Program-made: the position numbers and the translations under genes
NCBI GenBank assembly: GCA_019113295.1
Contig: DXHR01000018.1
Span: forward strand, 186,001 to 250,000
DNA: 64,000 nt
Direction of reading: 5' to 3'
Source: Candidatus Salinicoccus stercoripullorum
Lineage (GTDB): Bacteria; Bacillota; Bacilli; Staphylococcales; Salinicoccaceae
In this document: one piece after another, positions 23,850 to 34,488 of the stretch
Numbering within the stretch: the stretch's first letter is position 1
How the letters are laid out: each line of letters opens with the position of its first letter
The notes under the pieces: generated by a model
Seen by the model: the letters and a program-made list of their open reading frames with translations, nothing else
Told to the model about the DNA's origin: nothing
Databases searched by the model: none

Positions 23850-23876
23850 AAGACGCAGCCAAATAAGCTGCGTCTT
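23850..23876 (-). terminator. Terminator downstream of degV
   Basis: aagacgcagc...gctgcgtctt with U7 on minus strand. Confidence 0.85.
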
Positions 23877-23891
23877 GAATATCCGATTGTA

Positions 23892-24764
23892 TTATACTTC
23901 TGTATCGACTTCATATGTTGTATATCCGAGCCCGAGCGCACCCTCACCAAGATGCGTCCCGATGACAGGACCGAAATAGCTCAGCCTGAAGGTCACCTCC
24001 GGATGTTTTTCGCGGAGCGCGGCGAGCCATTCTTCCGCTTCCGCTTCGGCGTTGGAATGGATGACGACGGCAGTGACCGGCTTTCCTTTGTGCCGTTCCA
24101 TCTCCGTTTCAAAAACGTCCTCCACTTTCTTCATCGCCTTTTTCTTCGTCCGGATCTTCTCATACGGTACAATCTGTGCATCCTGGAACTCAAGGATCGG
24201 CTTCACTTTCAGAAGGCTGCCGATCATCGCCTGGGCATTCGTCAGACGGCCGCCCTTCTGAAGATTCGTCAGTGTATCGACGATGAAGTATGCATTTGTA
24301 TTTTTCTTGCGCTTCATTTCCTCGAGTTCCAAAAGCAGCTGATCGAGCTCCATATCGTCTTTGTGCTGCGCCGCATACAAAGCAAGGAAGCCCTGGACAT
24401 AGCATGCCACTTCAGAGTCCACTGCATGGACCTCTATCCCCTTCACGCTCTGTCCGGCTGCAATCGCGTTCTGGCAGGTGCCGCTGATTTTGCCTGATAG
24501 GTGGACGCTTACAACGTCCGTATATCCTTCCCGCCGCAAGGTTTCAAGCAGCAGTATATAATCCCCGATCGAAGGCTGGCTTGTCCGCGGAAGTTCCTCC
24601 ATATCGCGTATTCTGTCATAAAATTCATCGGGCGTTATCTCCTCGTCTTCCTTGTATGATTCATCACCGATGACTACACTGAGAGGAATTGTGCGGATAT
24701 CGTATTTTTCCTTCAATGCATCGGGCAGATAGGATGTTGAATCCACCACGACTGCAATCTTCAT
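23892..24764 (-). CDS. DegV family fatty-acid-binding protein (FakB1-like by synteny)
   Basis: VVDSTSYLPD, TSQPSIGDY, GTCQNAI; between comFA and yigZ. Confidence 0.9.
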   Translation of the reverse strand: MKIAVVVDSTSYLPDALKEKYDIRTIPLSVVIGDESYKEDEEITPDEFYDRIRDMEELPRTSQPSIGDYILLLETLRREGYTDVVSVHLSGKISGTCQNAIAAGQSVKGIEVHAVDSEVACYVQGFLALYAAQHKDDMELDQLLLELEEMKRKKNTNAYFIVDTLTNLQKGGRLTNAQAMIGSLLKVKPILEFQDAQIVPYEKIRTKKKAMKKVEDVFETEMERHKGKPVTAVVIHSNAEAEAEEWLAALREKHPEVTFRLSYFGPVIGTHLGEGALGLGYTTYEVDTEV

Positions 24765-24871
24765 ATGCGTTCCCCCAATCCTTCATTCACACTTAAAAAT
24801 ATTCTACTACACACTGGCGGTTTCCGTCTACGTCGGGGCGTGTGTTAAAATACAATGTAGAGGTGAATCTA

Positions 24872-25501
24872 ATGGAACAGCAGTATTTGAACAGACTCGA
24901 TACAGAGACGGAGACAGTCATCAGCAAATCACGCTTCATTTCATACATCCGGCGTACACCGACAGAAGAGGCGGCGAAAGCATTCATCAGCGAAATAAAA
25001 ACCAGGCATAAAAGTGCGAACCATAACTGCAGCGCCTACATAATCGGCGAAAGTGCACTGATCCAGAAAGCCAACGATGACGGCGAACCGAGTGGTACTG
25101 CCGGCGTGCCGATACTTGAAGTGCTGAAGCAGGAAGGTATGTATGATACCACCATTGTAGTGACCCGATACTTCGGCGGCATCAAACTCGGGGGCGGCGG
25201 CCTGATCCGCGCCTATTCCGGTTCCGCATCAAGCGCGGTGAAGGCGTCCGGCAAAGTTGTGAAGATTCCGGTCATACCGATGGAAGTGACGATGGATTAC
25301 ACGAACACCAGCCGCTTCGAACACTATCTCGGTGAAACCGGCATTGAAATCAGGGACATCACCTATACCGACAGAGTCACATACTTCCTCCACGTGAAGG
25401 AAGCCGACAGGGAGGCCTTCACAGAACGTCTGCAGGAAATCACAAAAAACACCCACGGCATTGATGAACATGATGTCATCCAGGCCGAGGGCGCCGTCTG
25501 A
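24872..25501 (+). CDS. YigZ/IMPACT family protein
   Basis: KSRFISYIRR...DDGEPSGTAGVPILEVL...VTRYFGGIKLGGGGLIRAY. Confidence 0.92.
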   Translation: MEQQYLNRLDTETETVISKSRFISYIRRTPTEEAAKAFISEIKTRHKSANHNCSAYIIGESALIQKANDDGEPSGTAGVPILEVLKQEGMYDTTIVVTRYFGGIKLGGGGLIRAYSGSASSAVKASGKVVKIPVIPMEVTMDYTNTSRFEHYLGETGIEIRDITYTDRVTYFLHVKEADREAFTERLQEITKNTHGIDEHDVIQAEGAV

Positions 25502-25504
25502 TAC

Positions 25505-26557
25505 TTATGAGAATATTTTATGCACAAACCGCCGCACAAAGTTGAGCACCGGCTTCCGTTCCGATTCCGCGAGGTCGATCGCCTCGACGACGATTTCTGT
25601 CGTAAAGATCAGCAGCAGCACGATGATCACCGAGCCCGGGATTGTCGACAGGTACAGAATGATGCTGCCGCCTGCATACAGCAGGGCGATGAAGTAGATC
25701 AGTATCACGCTCTCCATATGGGAGTATCCGAGGTTTCTGAGCCGGTGGTGTATATGGCTTTTATCCGCTTTGAAAAGGGACACTTTGCTGCGGTACCGGC
25801 GCAGGGCGGAAAATGCCATATCGATGAAAGGCACCGCCAGGATGATGATCGGAAAGAACAGGGATATGAGCGTGATGTTCTTGAAACCCATCAGTGAAAC
25901 GACCGCCAGCACGAAACCGAGCAGCATTGCGCCGTTATCCCCGAGGAATATTTTCGCCGGGTGGAAGTTGTAGACCAAAAAGCCGAGACAGGATCCGATC
26001 AGTATGACACAGATCATCATGACAAACAGATTGCCCTGCAGTATCGTGATCAGTCCAATACTTGACAGCGCGATGATCGACACACCCGTCGCGAGACCAT
26101 CGAGTCCGTCGATGATGTTGATCGCGTTGATGATGGCAATCATCCAGATCAGCGTTATCGGCACCGTCAGCATCCCGAAGTCGATCGACACGCCGAACGG
26201 GGTGATATTGTCGATCACGATGCCATAGTAGATCGGCACACTGCTCGCAAGCAGCTGCCCGATGAGTTTCAGAAGCGGCTTGAGGTCATATTTGTCATCG
26301 ATGATACCGACGATGACAATGATGGTGCCGCCGATGATGATGGATTTATATTCCGCCTCTATCGGACGCGCGATCATGATTCCGATCACCATGGAAATCA
26401 GAATTGCCACGCCTCCGAGATACGGTATCGGTTTGGCATGGACCTTCCGGAAGTTCGGGTAGTCGACAAATCCAAATTTGCGGCTCCCCCATATGAATAT
26501 CGGCATCAGAATCAGCGTTATTAAAAAAGACACCACAAGTAAAAATAAAGTATACAT
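25505..26557 (-). CDS. tagO: Undecaprenyl-phosphate GlcNAc-1-phosphate transferase (TagO/TarO, MraY family)
   Basis: NIIDGLDGLATG, FLGDNGAMLLGF, HIHHRL motifs. Confidence 0.93.
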   Translation of the reverse strand: MYTLFLLVVSFLITLILMPIFIWGSRKFGFVDYPNFRKVHAKPIPYLGGVAILISMVIGIMIARPIEAEYKSIIIGGTIIVIVGIIDDKYDLKPLLKLIGQLLASSVPIYYGIVIDNITPFGVSIDFGMLTVPITLIWMIAIINAINIIDGLDGLATGVSIIALSSIGLITILQGNLFVMMICVILIGSCLGFLVYNFHPAKIFLGDNGAMLLGFVLAVVSLMGFKNITLISLFFPIIILAVPFIDMAFSALRRYRSKVSLFKADKSHIHHRLRNLGYSHMESVILIYFIALLYAGGSIILYLSTIPGSVIIVLLLIFTTEIVVEAIDLAESERKPVLNFVRRFVHKIFS

Positions 26558-26700
26558 ATCATCACCATCTGTAAGATTTCCAATTTACTATATCATATTA
26601 CTGTTTAAATATGGAATGTATATTGTGTTTTGCACGATAATAATTTTAATGTCGTCCGTTTCGTTGTATAATTGTATCAATATGAAAAAGGAGATTCATA

Positions 26701-27660
26701 ATGAAAAGAACTGACAAAAAACGAATGCATCCGGCACTCAAAGTGCTGCTTGCGTTTTTGATTATTTCGATACTGGTTTTCGCAGGAATCATAGCTTACG
26801 TCTACATCAATCTCAAGGGAGCTGCCGACAAAATGTATGACGACGACTTCGCCGATTCATCATCGGAAATGAGGGACACCGAGGTCAGCGTCAAGGACGG
26901 CGACCCGATCTCAGTCGTGCTTTTCGGTACGGACAGCGACGAAGAACGTGAATCACAGTCCATGGGCCAGCGCTCGGATACAATCATGGTCGTCACTCTG
27001 AATACAAACGCCGATGAAGGCAAAATCGTAAGTATCCCGAGGGATACGCAGGCGGAGATCGCCGACCGGGATTCTGTTGAAAAGATCAACCATGCCTATG
27101 CATACGGCGGCCCGGAACTCGCCAAACGGACGGTCGAGAATTTCCTCGATACCCCAATGGACTATTTTGTTTCAATAGACATGGACGGATTTGAAAATAT
27201 TGTCGATGCCGTCGGCGGCGTGACGATCACGAGCCAGGATACTTTCGAGCAGTCCGGCTATTCATTTGCAGAAGGTCAGACTTACGACATGGACGGCGAG
27301 GAAGCCCTCGCCTTCTCCAGAAGCAGAAAATCCGCAGGCGCAGGCGGCGACTCAGGCAGACAGATGCGCCAGCAGCAGGTTGTCCAGGCGATCGCCGGTG
27401 AAATGGTGAGCCTCCAGACGATTACCAACTTCAATTCGATACTGGATGTGCTGAGCGACAACATACGGACAAACATTCCATTCGGGGAAATGAACGCGCT
27501 CCGCTCCAACTACCAGGATGCTGCGCAGAATGTCGAACGGCTGACGCTTGAAGGGGTCGACGACCGCGGTGAGGACGGACTCTGGTACTTCTTCCCGGAT
27601 GATCAGTCCTACAATGATGTGAGAACAGAACTCCGGGAGAACCTGGAGCTCGAAGAATAA
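26701..27660 (+). CDS. LytR-CpsA-Psr (LCP) family cell-wall ligase
   Basis: TM anchor; LFGTDSDEERESQSMGQRSDTIMVVTLN, SIPRDTQAEI, FSRSRKSAGAGGDSGRQMRQQQVV. Confidence 0.93.
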   Translation: MKRTDKKRMHPALKVLLAFLIISILVFAGIIAYVYINLKGAADKMYDDDFADSSSEMRDTEVSVKDGDPISVVLFGTDSDEERESQSMGQRSDTIMVVTLNTNADEGKIVSIPRDTQAEIADRDSVEKINHAYAYGGPELAKRTVENFLDTPMDYFVSIDMDGFENIVDAVGGVTITSQDTFEQSGYSFAEGQTYDMDGEEALAFSRSRKSAGAGGDSGRQMRQQQVVQAIAGEMVSLQTITNFNSILDVLSDNIRTNIPFGEMNALRSNYQDAAQNVERLTLEGVDDRGEDGLWYFFPDDQSYNDVRTELRENLELEE

Positions 27661-27683
27661 CAGCAGAGAGGGAGGGATGATAT

Positions 27684-28736
27684 ATGCTGATTGATTTTGT
27701 GCTCAACATATCGCTGACGATAAGCGGCATATATCTCTTCCACCGTCTGCAGTATGCGGAAGACCGGCGTCTCATCGATTCCGGCATCTTCCAGGCACTG
27801 CTCATGACGACGCTTGCAGTACTTCTTCTGATGGTGCCCATCCATGTGTCGGGCATCACTTTCAGCCTGTATTTCATACCGCTCCTCATACTGGTCAAGT
27901 ACAGCGTGCCCTATTACATGCTTGGCTCACTCGTTACCGTCTATCTGTTCCACCATCTGATATTCGGCTACGGCTGGCAGATTTATGTAATATTCGCCGT
28001 ACTGTACATTTTCGTCATGGCAATACTGCCGTTCCTGAAGTTTGAAAAGCTCAGGATCCTGACCTCAGCATGCATCATCTTCTCGATCCTGTATGTACTT
28101 TGCATCAACCTGCTGATCAGTGACCTGACCCTGTGGCAGATGCTCATTTTCGTTGCCACAAGCACCACCGTGATGTTTTTTGCGATGATGATGTACGAGG
28201 ACATCAATGCGATGCTGAAGCTTCTGAAACGCTATGAGGAGGATGAATACAGGGATTACCTGACGCAGCTCGGCAACATCAAATCATTTGATGAGGAAGT
28301 CAACCTGCTGATAGATGAAAGTGAGACACTCAGCCTGCTGCTCATCGACATCGATAATTTCAAAGTAGTCAACGATATACACAGCTACGCTTCAGGCGAC
28401 GCCCTCATCAGACAGATGGCAAACCTGCTTGATAACCACGTACCGGGCGGCGGGTCTTTATTCCGCAACAGCGGCGAGGAGTTCGCCATGGTCATACCGA
28501 ACCTGTCATTCGACAAGACGGTGCGCCTTGGCGAGGCGATTCGCAACAGTGTGGAACGGGCGAGTTTCCATATCAGCGAAGAGGAGACCATCAGCCTCAC
28601 GGTGTCAATCGGCGTGGGCTACAAAGGTGAGGCCGATGTCACGAAAGGCAGGATGTTCACAGATGCCGACGATATGCTTCATGCAGCAAAAAAACAGGGG
28701 CAGAACAGAGTGATGTTCATCCCCTATCTAAGTTAA
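27684..28736 (+). CDS. Membrane GGDEF-domain protein (GdpS-like)
   Basis: N-terminal multi-TM, C-terminal GGDEF domain with signature FRNSGEEFAMVIP; next to tagO as gdpS in staphylococci. Confidence 0.88.
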   Translation: MLIDFVLNISLTISGIYLFHRLQYAEDRRLIDSGIFQALLMTTLAVLLLMVPIHVSGITFSLYFIPLLILVKYSVPYYMLGSLVTVYLFHHLIFGYGWQIYVIFAVLYIFVMAILPFLKFEKLRILTSACIIFSILYVLCINLLISDLTLWQMLIFVATSTTVMFFAMMMYEDINAMLKLLKRYEEDEYRDYLTQLGNIKSFDEEVNLLIDESETLSLLLIDIDNFKVVNDIHSYASGDALIRQMANLLDNHVPGGGSLFRNSGEEFAMVIPNLSFDKTVRLGEAIRNSVERASFHISEEETISLTVSIGVGYKGEADVTKGRMFTDADDMLHAAKKQGQNRVMFIPYLS

Positions 28737-28737
28737 A

Positions 28738-28763
28738 AAGCCAATCCCGGAGGGGATTGGCTT
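28738..28763. terminator. Bidirectional terminator between GGDEF gene and ytxJ
   Basis: aagccaatcccgg...gattggctt stem with A tract/U tract flanks. Confidence 0.75.
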
Positions 28764-29083
28764 TAATCTTCTACAGATGCTAAAGTATTCAATGTGATTT
28801 TCTGATGGGAATCATTCCATTTCGGCTCCCCATCCACAAAATAAAAGGCCTGCGGAGACTCATGCGTGATGCCGAAGGTATCACTTATATGGTCGGAAAG
28901 CTGCCGGTGATCCTGGACGACCAGATAGTAACCGTCCATGTCCCTTTCATAATGGAACTTCTGGAACTCTTCGAATGCAGCCGCCGAAATCGGGCAGGTG
29001 CTGCTGTGCTTCATAAAGAAGAAGGTCTTCTTTTCATCCAACAGCTTTTGAAAAGAGTCAATCGTTGTCGTTTTGGTTAACAT
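28763..29083 (-). CDS. YtxJ-like monothiol bacilliredoxin-type protein
   Basis: FFMKHSSTCPISAAAFEEF motif; ~106 aa thioredoxin fold. Confidence 0.85.
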   Translation of the reverse strand: MLTKTTTIDSFQKLLDEKKTFFFMKHSSTCPISAAAFEEFQKFHYERDMDGYYLVVQDHRQLSDHISDTFGITHESPQAFYFVDGEPKWNDSHQKITLNTLASVED

Positions 29084-29189
29084 TTCATCACCTTCTCAGT
29101 AAACTTTTACTAATTTATCATTTATCCTGAAAATAAGCAAATCTGTCTTTTGTCATATGTTATACTGACAGGGATTGGAGGTATTACCC

Positions 29190-29438
29190 GTGAATAACAA
29201 ATCGCTCAAACGCTGGACTTTTCTCGATACGATAAATGCTGCTCTGCTCATCGTCGTCGTGCTGTTCATGCTTGATTTCCAGAATAATGCGACTGTATCC
29301 TGGATTCTGCTTGCTGTGTTTGCATTCTGGGCTGTGACGGTCATATTGAGAAACGTCTTCATAACAAAAGTCATGAACGACCCGAACCACCCGATGCATC
29401 CGGACCAGGCCGCACAAAAGGATAACACCAAAGAGTGA
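29190..29438 (+). CDS. Small two-TM membrane protein, unknown function
   Basis: GTG start after GGAGGT; two hydrophobic segments. Confidence 0.65.
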   Translation: MNNKSLKRWTFLDTINAALLIVVVLFMLDFQNNATVSWILLAVFAFWAVTVILRNVFITKVMNDPNHPMHPDQAAQKDNTKE

Positions 29439-29445
29439 GAGTGGA

Positions 29446-30348
29446 CTATTCGAGTTCACTCTCAATTTCGTCTATGCGGCTGTAATAATTCTCATCCAGC
29501 TTCTGATACGTTTCCTTCATGGGAATGATGCTCTGGAGCTGCAGATCCTGCAGCCGTTCATTGTAAGTCATGGTATTCTTTCGTTCCTGATAATACTTTT
29601 CAAACCCGTAGTACATTTCGAGTGACAGGCTCCGAATGCGGATTGCGCTTTCCGTCTCCAGATTCATCTGGTTGAGCGATTCGATGTGCTCTTCAATGGC
29701 GGGCATCATCTCCTCATCGATATGTTTCTGTTTTTCATCGATGGACCCGTCCCCCTGGAGCAGCTGTGATTCGGATTCCAGCGATTCGCTGTTCTCATTG
29801 ATCTGTTCTATGAGGCCGTCAATTTCACCGACCGCGTCCGTGTCGTCGGTTTTCTCTATGATTCCGTCCCGTGCTTTCTGATTTTCCATAAAAGACTGGC
29901 TCAGTTCGATGAGTTCCTCATTCGACCTGACCGACATCAGATAGGCTTCCACATACTCATCCAGCTGACGCGCAAAATCCTGTTTGATTTCCACACTTTC
30001 CCTGAATGAATCATGCATTTCCGCCAGTTCTTCGTTGTTCACTTCAACGGTTTCGATTTCCTCCGCCATCTGATCGGCAACCGGCAGTATGTCCTCCTCC
30101 AGTTTCGTGCTGATCGACTCCAGACGTTCAGTGTCGACATCCACGCTTCTCGAGGACAGCTCTTCAGGCAGATACTCGTAATCCAGCGAGTCGGCCGCCA
30201 ATGTAAATTCTTCATCGAGCCCGTGGATCTCCTCCATATCCGCCATGTATTTCTCCATTTCTTCTGCGAGTGCATTCGAACACCCGGTGAGAACAGTCAG
30301 GCTGACCATGAGGACCAGCCCCGACATATTTTTCAAAGAATGACGCAA
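29446..30348 (-). CDS. YkyA-family putative cell-wall-binding lipoprotein
   Basis: Lipobox VLTGCSN; helical EE-rich body resembling YkyA. Confidence 0.75.
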   Translation of the reverse strand: MRHSLKNMSGLVLMVSLTVLTGCSNALAEEMEKYMADMEEIHGLDEEFTLAADSLDYEYLPEELSSRSVDVDTERLESISTKLEEDILPVADQMAEEIETVEVNNEELAEMHDSFRESVEIKQDFARQLDEYVEAYLMSVRSNEELIELSQSFMENQKARDGIIEKTDDTDAVGEIDGLIEQINENSESLESESQLLQGDGSIDEKQKHIDEEMMPAIEEHIESLNQMNLETESAIRIRSLSLEMYYGFEKYYQERKNTMTYNERLQDLQLQSIIPMKETYQKLDENYYSRIDEIESELE

Positions 30349-30524
30349 AAGGTGTCACACCCTTGTTCTAGTATCATTGTGTTACACTGGCTGTCAGTGG
30401 CTAAACAAAATATAGCACACATCAGATCAGTGTACAATGTGCTTAATTTATCAACCCATTTCCAAAAACGGGCCACTTCCATTATAATATACATAGTCAA
30501 TCCCACTTGAAAGGAATTACTACG

Positions 30525-31463
30525 GTGAATACTACCCAAATCGAAACTGATCTGAAGGCACTCCTTCTGGATCCTGATATCAAAGTATATGAACCATTAA
30601 AAAAATACACCTATACAGAGACGGGCGGACCCGCCGACTACTACGTCACGGTCCATAATGTCGAAGATGCCTGCCGGGTGCTCCGCTACAGTGCCCAGAA
30701 TCACATATCGGTCACATATCTCGGCAACGGCTCCAACATCATCATCCGCGACGGCGGAATCAGGGGCATCGTCCTCAATCTGCTCGAACTGGACCATCTT
30801 GAGGAAGAGGCGGGCATCATCACCGCAGGCAGCGGCAGGGCGATAATCGATGTTTCCAATTTCGCATACGAGCGGGCACTCGCCGGACTGGAGTTCGCCT
30901 GCGGCATTCCCGGAAGCGTCGGCGGCGCAGTCTATATGAATGCGGGTGCATACGGCGGGGAAGTGAAAGACTGCCTCCTCGAAGTCACTGCAATCGACAG
31001 GGAGGGGGAAATCATCACCCTTAAAAACGAGGAGCTCGGACTCGGCTATCGCAAAAGCATCGTCCAGGAAAACGAGTATGTCGTAGTGGAGGCGAAATTT
31101 GCACTGAGACCGGGTGATCCCGCTGACATAAAAGCCATCATGGACGACCTCACATACCGCCGGGAATCGAAGCAGCCGCTGGAATTCCCCTCATGCGGCA
31201 GTGTCTTCCAGCGTCCTCCGGGCAATTTTGCCGGAAAACTGATCCAGGATGCCGGACTTCAGGGACACCGCATCGGCGGTGTTGAAGTCTCGACGAAACA
31301 TGCCGGTTTCATGGTCAATGTCGATAACGGTACAGCCGGTGACTATGAAGACCTGATCAGGCACGTCCAGGAGGCCATACTGGATGAGTTCGGTGTACAG
31401 CTGAACCGGGAAGTCCGGATCATCGGCGATCCTGTGTACAAGCGTGCCGACCGGCATAAATGA
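30525..31463 (+). CDS. murB: UDP-N-acetylenolpyruvoylglucosamine reductase
   Basis: [53 protein letters not shown]. Confidence 0.97.
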   Translation: MNTTQIETDLKALLLDPDIKVYEPLKKYTYTETGGPADYYVTVHNVEDACRVLRYSAQNHISVTYLGNGSNIIIRDGGIRGIVLNLLELDHLEEEAGIITAGSGRAIIDVSNFAYERALAGLEFACGIPGSVGGAVYMNAGAYGGEVKDCLLEVTAIDREGEIITLKNEELGLGYRKSIVQENEYVVVEAKFALRPGDPADIKAIMDDLTYRRESKQPLEFPSCGSVFQRPPGNFAGKLIQDAGLQGHRIGGVEVSTKHAGFMVNVDNGTAGDYEDLIRHVQEAILDEFGVQLNREVRIIGDPVYKRADRHK

Positions 31464-31474
31464 CAGGCATACAG

Positions 31475-31512
31475 CAGACCACCCCGTCCGGGCATCCGGA
31501 CGGGGTGGTCTG
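31475..31512. terminator. Convergent terminator between murB and sstD-like gene
   Basis: cagaccaccccgtccg...cggacggggtggtctg 16-bp perfect stem. Confidence 0.85.
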
Positions 31513-31522
31513 ATTCATTCAG

Positions 31523-32593
31523 TTATTCGATTTCAGCCATGCCCGCTTCAATTTCTTCAAGCTGGGCCATGCCGCTCAGGTAGCCTCCTGAGTTAAGGTA
31601 CCATGACTGCGGGTTGAGTTCGATGATATTGTCATTCTCGATGGCGTCCACATGTTGTGTGACATCATTTTTGACAACATCGACCGGCGTCGCTTCGCCG
31701 TCGGAAACAGCGGCTCCCCTATCCATCACGAGCATTACACCCGGATCGGTTTCAGAGATGAATTCAAAGCTGACCTGGTTGCCGTGGTCATCTGTCACTT
31801 CGTCTTCCTCCTGGTCCCCTGCGGATGTGAATCCGAGGTCCTCATACAGGAAGCCGTAACGGCCGCCCACACCGTGGAATGAAAGGTCGCCGCCATTCGT
31901 CTGTATGAACAGCATGTCTTTGTCCGCTTCGGTCACTGTCTGGTTCACCTCATCGAGTTTCGTCTGCATGTCAGCGACGAGCTCATCCGCCTTGTCCTGG
32001 ACATCGTACATTTCTCCGAGGAATTCTGTCATATCCATGATGTCCTGGAAGTAATTGTTGCTGTCAGCAGCGACGAATACGATTTCCGCATCCGGTGCAG
32101 CCTTCTCCATCTCTTCAACAGTCTGGGTGTTTGACTGGCGTCCGTGGATCATGATCACTTCCGGCTGGAGTTCGGCAAGCGTCTCGAATTCATCCGGTTT
32201 CAGACCGCCGAGGTTTGCATATTCATCAGATTCGAAGTCTTTGTTCACTTCAGAAAGTGAAGCATTATTGTCACCCTTCGGCAGGCCGATGATGTTCTCT
32301 TCAATTCCGAGCGCCTTGAAAGTGGATGCCACCCCCAGATCATAGATGGCAACTTTATCGGAGTTCTTTGGAAGTTCAACTGTTTCATTTACTTCTGTTG
32401 TCTCGCCTTCTTCGCCGCGTGGAGGTCCACTTTCATAGTTGTTTTCATATGTGATCGTCTCGTCTGAACCTTCTTTTGCATCTGCATCATCGCTTCCGGC
32501 GTCCTTTTCTGTTGTTTCTCCACCATTGCCGCATGCTGAAAGTACAAGCATTACAGCCATGGCAAGCATTAAGTAAAATTTCTTAAAATCCAT
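31523..32593 (-). CDS. sstD: Iron-siderophore ABC transporter substrate-binding lipoprotein (SstD-like)
   Basis: Lipobox VLSACGN; PDEFETLAELQPEVIMIHGRQ periplasmic-binding motif; operon context. Confidence 0.85.
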   Translation of the reverse strand: MDFKKFYLMLAMAVMLVLSACGNGGETTEKDAGSDDADAKEGSDETITYENNYESGPPRGEEGETTEVNETVELPKNSDKVAIYDLGVASTFKALGIEENIIGLPKGDNNASLSEVNKDFESDEYANLGGLKPDEFETLAELQPEVIMIHGRQSNTQTVEEMEKAAPDAEIVFVAADSNNYFQDIMDMTEFLGEMYDVQDKADELVADMQTKLDEVNQTVTEADKDMLFIQTNGGDLSFHGVGGRYGFLYEDLGFTSAGDQEEDEVTDDHGNQVSFEFISETDPGVMLVMDRGAAVSDGEATPVDVVKNDVTQHVDAIENDNIIELNPQSWYLNSGGYLSGMAQLEEIEAGMAEIE

Positions 32594-32698
32594 TTAAATA
32601 CCTCTCCCGTTAAGTAAATTTTCAGCCCCCGCTAAAAACTTGAAAATACATCCGATTAAAGCTGCCACCACCTCCTTTAAGGCTTCAATAAGTTCCCG

Positions 32699-33532
32699 TT
32701 AAGCTCTGAGCTGCTCTGTGGCCACCGTCTGTGCATACTCCTGGGCATCATCTTCCGTGACGTCACCCGTCTGGTCATCGAAATATATGCAGATGTTATG
32801 ACCGAATATACACTGTATGTTGATTTCCATCTCATATATTTCCTCGAGTATGCTTTTCTTGATGACTTCATGCTTTGTCCCGCTGACTGCAACCCTGCCG
32901 TTCTTCAGCGCAATGATATTGTCGGAATAGCACGAGGCAAAGTTGATGTCATGGATGACGATGATGATCGTCTTATTCTTCTCACGCACGAGTCTCCTCA
33001 GAATCTGCATGATCTGCACAGAGTGCTTCATATCAAGGTTGTTGAGCGGCTCATCCAGGAAGATATACTCCGTATCCTGGACGATTGTCATCGCAATGTA
33101 TGCACGCTGCCTCTGTCCGCCGGACAGCTCATCGATGTAGCGGTCCTCGAGTTCCCCGAGTTCCATATATTCTATCGCTTCATCGATGACCCTGTAGTCC
33201 TCATCCTTCAGGCGGCCCTTGGAGTATGGGTAGCGGCCGAAACTGACCAGTTCGCGCACCGTGATTTTCAGCTCAAGATGGTTCGTCTGCTTAAGTATGG
33301 ATATCCGTTTGGCAAGCGCATTGTTCGGCTGAGTAAAGATGTTGTCGCCTTCGATCAGCACTTCGCCGCTGTCTTTATCGAGCAGTCTGGTGACCATTGA
33401 AATGACAGTACTTTTACCTGCGCCATTCGGGCCGATCAAAGAAGTGATCTTACCTTTTTCAATTGACAGTGATACGTCATCGACTACTTTCTTCTCACCA
33501 TATGATTTAGCAATATCTCTTACCTTTATCAT
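32699..33532 (-). CDS. sstC: Iron ABC transporter ATP-binding protein (SstC-like)
   Basis: GPNGAGKST, LSGGQRQRAYIAM, FLDEPLNNLDM. Confidence 0.9.
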   Translation of the reverse strand: MIKVRDIAKSYGEKKVVDDVSLSIEKGKITSLIGPNGAGKSTVISMVTRLLDKDSGEVLIEGDNIFTQPNNALAKRISILKQTNHLELKITVRELVSFGRYPYSKGRLKDEDYRVIDEAIEYMELGELEDRYIDELSGGQRQRAYIAMTIVQDTEYIFLDEPLNNLDMKHSVQIMQILRRLVREKNKTIIIVIHDINFASCYSDNIIALKNGRVAVSGTKHEVIKKSILEEIYEMEINIQCIFGHNICIYFDDQTGDVTEDDAQEYAQTVATEQLRA

Positions 33533-34488
33533 AATTTACTCCTCCTAAGCATTAGATAAATGAAGTATAATCCACCAACCAGGTTGATGATGACACTCAG
33601 TTCCACCCCTCCGTCGAACATGAACTGTATCACCATCTGTCCGAGCACCAGTGTGATGACACTGATCAGCACCGAACCGATGATCAGGTAGAGGTGCCTG
33701 TATGTGCTGAACACTTCATGGGCGATGTTTACGACGAGCAGTCCCAGGAACATCATCGGACCGACAAGCGCTGTCGCAGCTGAAACAAGGATCGCAATGA
33801 CGATCAGCAGCTGGGACACTTTCCTGTCGTAGTCCACACCGAGGTTCATGGCATGATCCCGGCCGAGGGACATGACATCGAGTGAATTGAAATCCTTGAG
33901 TACGAACAGGACGGACAACAGGACGATGACGCCCGTTATTCCGAGCAGTGATTCATCGACGGCACTGAACGAGCCGAACAGGCTGTTCTGCAGGATCAGG
34001 AAGTCCTCCGGACTGATCATCATCTGCATGAATGTGGCCAGGTTGCCGAACAGGGTACCGAGAATGATACCGATAAGCAGCAGCAGGAATACATTGTTTT
34101 TCGTGAATCTGAATAAAAACCTGAAGACAAACACCGTGAATATTACGAGCAGCAGCATGCTGAGGAAATAATTCGCCTTGCTGTTCAGCACAATCGCCGA
34201 AGATGCGCCGCCGAAAAATATCATGGATGTCTGTATGAATACATAAACGGAGTCGAGCCCCATTATGGAAGGCGTCAGTATCCTGTTTTTGACTATCGTC
34301 TGGAATATCACCGTCGAGACCGCAATCGCAATACCCACGATGACAATCGCCGCAATCCGCCTCGCCCTCGACGGCAGCTGATAGAAATAGATTGCCGGAT
34401 TCAGATCATAGAGCATGTACAGGACGACTGCTCCGATGGCGCCCATGGTCAATATAAATAACAACTTATTATTCGTCATTCTAAGCAT
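33529..34488 (-). CDS. sstB: Iron ABC transporter permease (SstB-like, FecCD family)
   Basis: Multi-TM; SLGRDHAMNLGVDYD, GPMMFLGLLVVNIAHEVF. Confidence 0.88.
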   Translation of the reverse strand: MLRMTNNKLLFILTMGAIGAVVLYMLYDLNPAIYFYQLPSRARRIAAIVIVGIAIAVSTVIFQTIVKNRILTPSIMGLDSVYVFIQTSMIFFGGASSAIVLNSKANYFLSMLLLVIFTVFVFRFLFRFTKNNVFLLLLIGIILGTLFGNLATFMQMMISPEDFLILQNSLFGSFSAVDESLLGITGVIVLLSVLFVLKDFNSLDVMSLGRDHAMNLGVDYDRKVSQLLIVIAILVSAATALVGPMMFLGLLVVNIAHEVFSTYRHLYLIIGSVLISVITLVLGQMVIQFMFDGGVELSVIINLVGGLYFIYLMLRRSKL

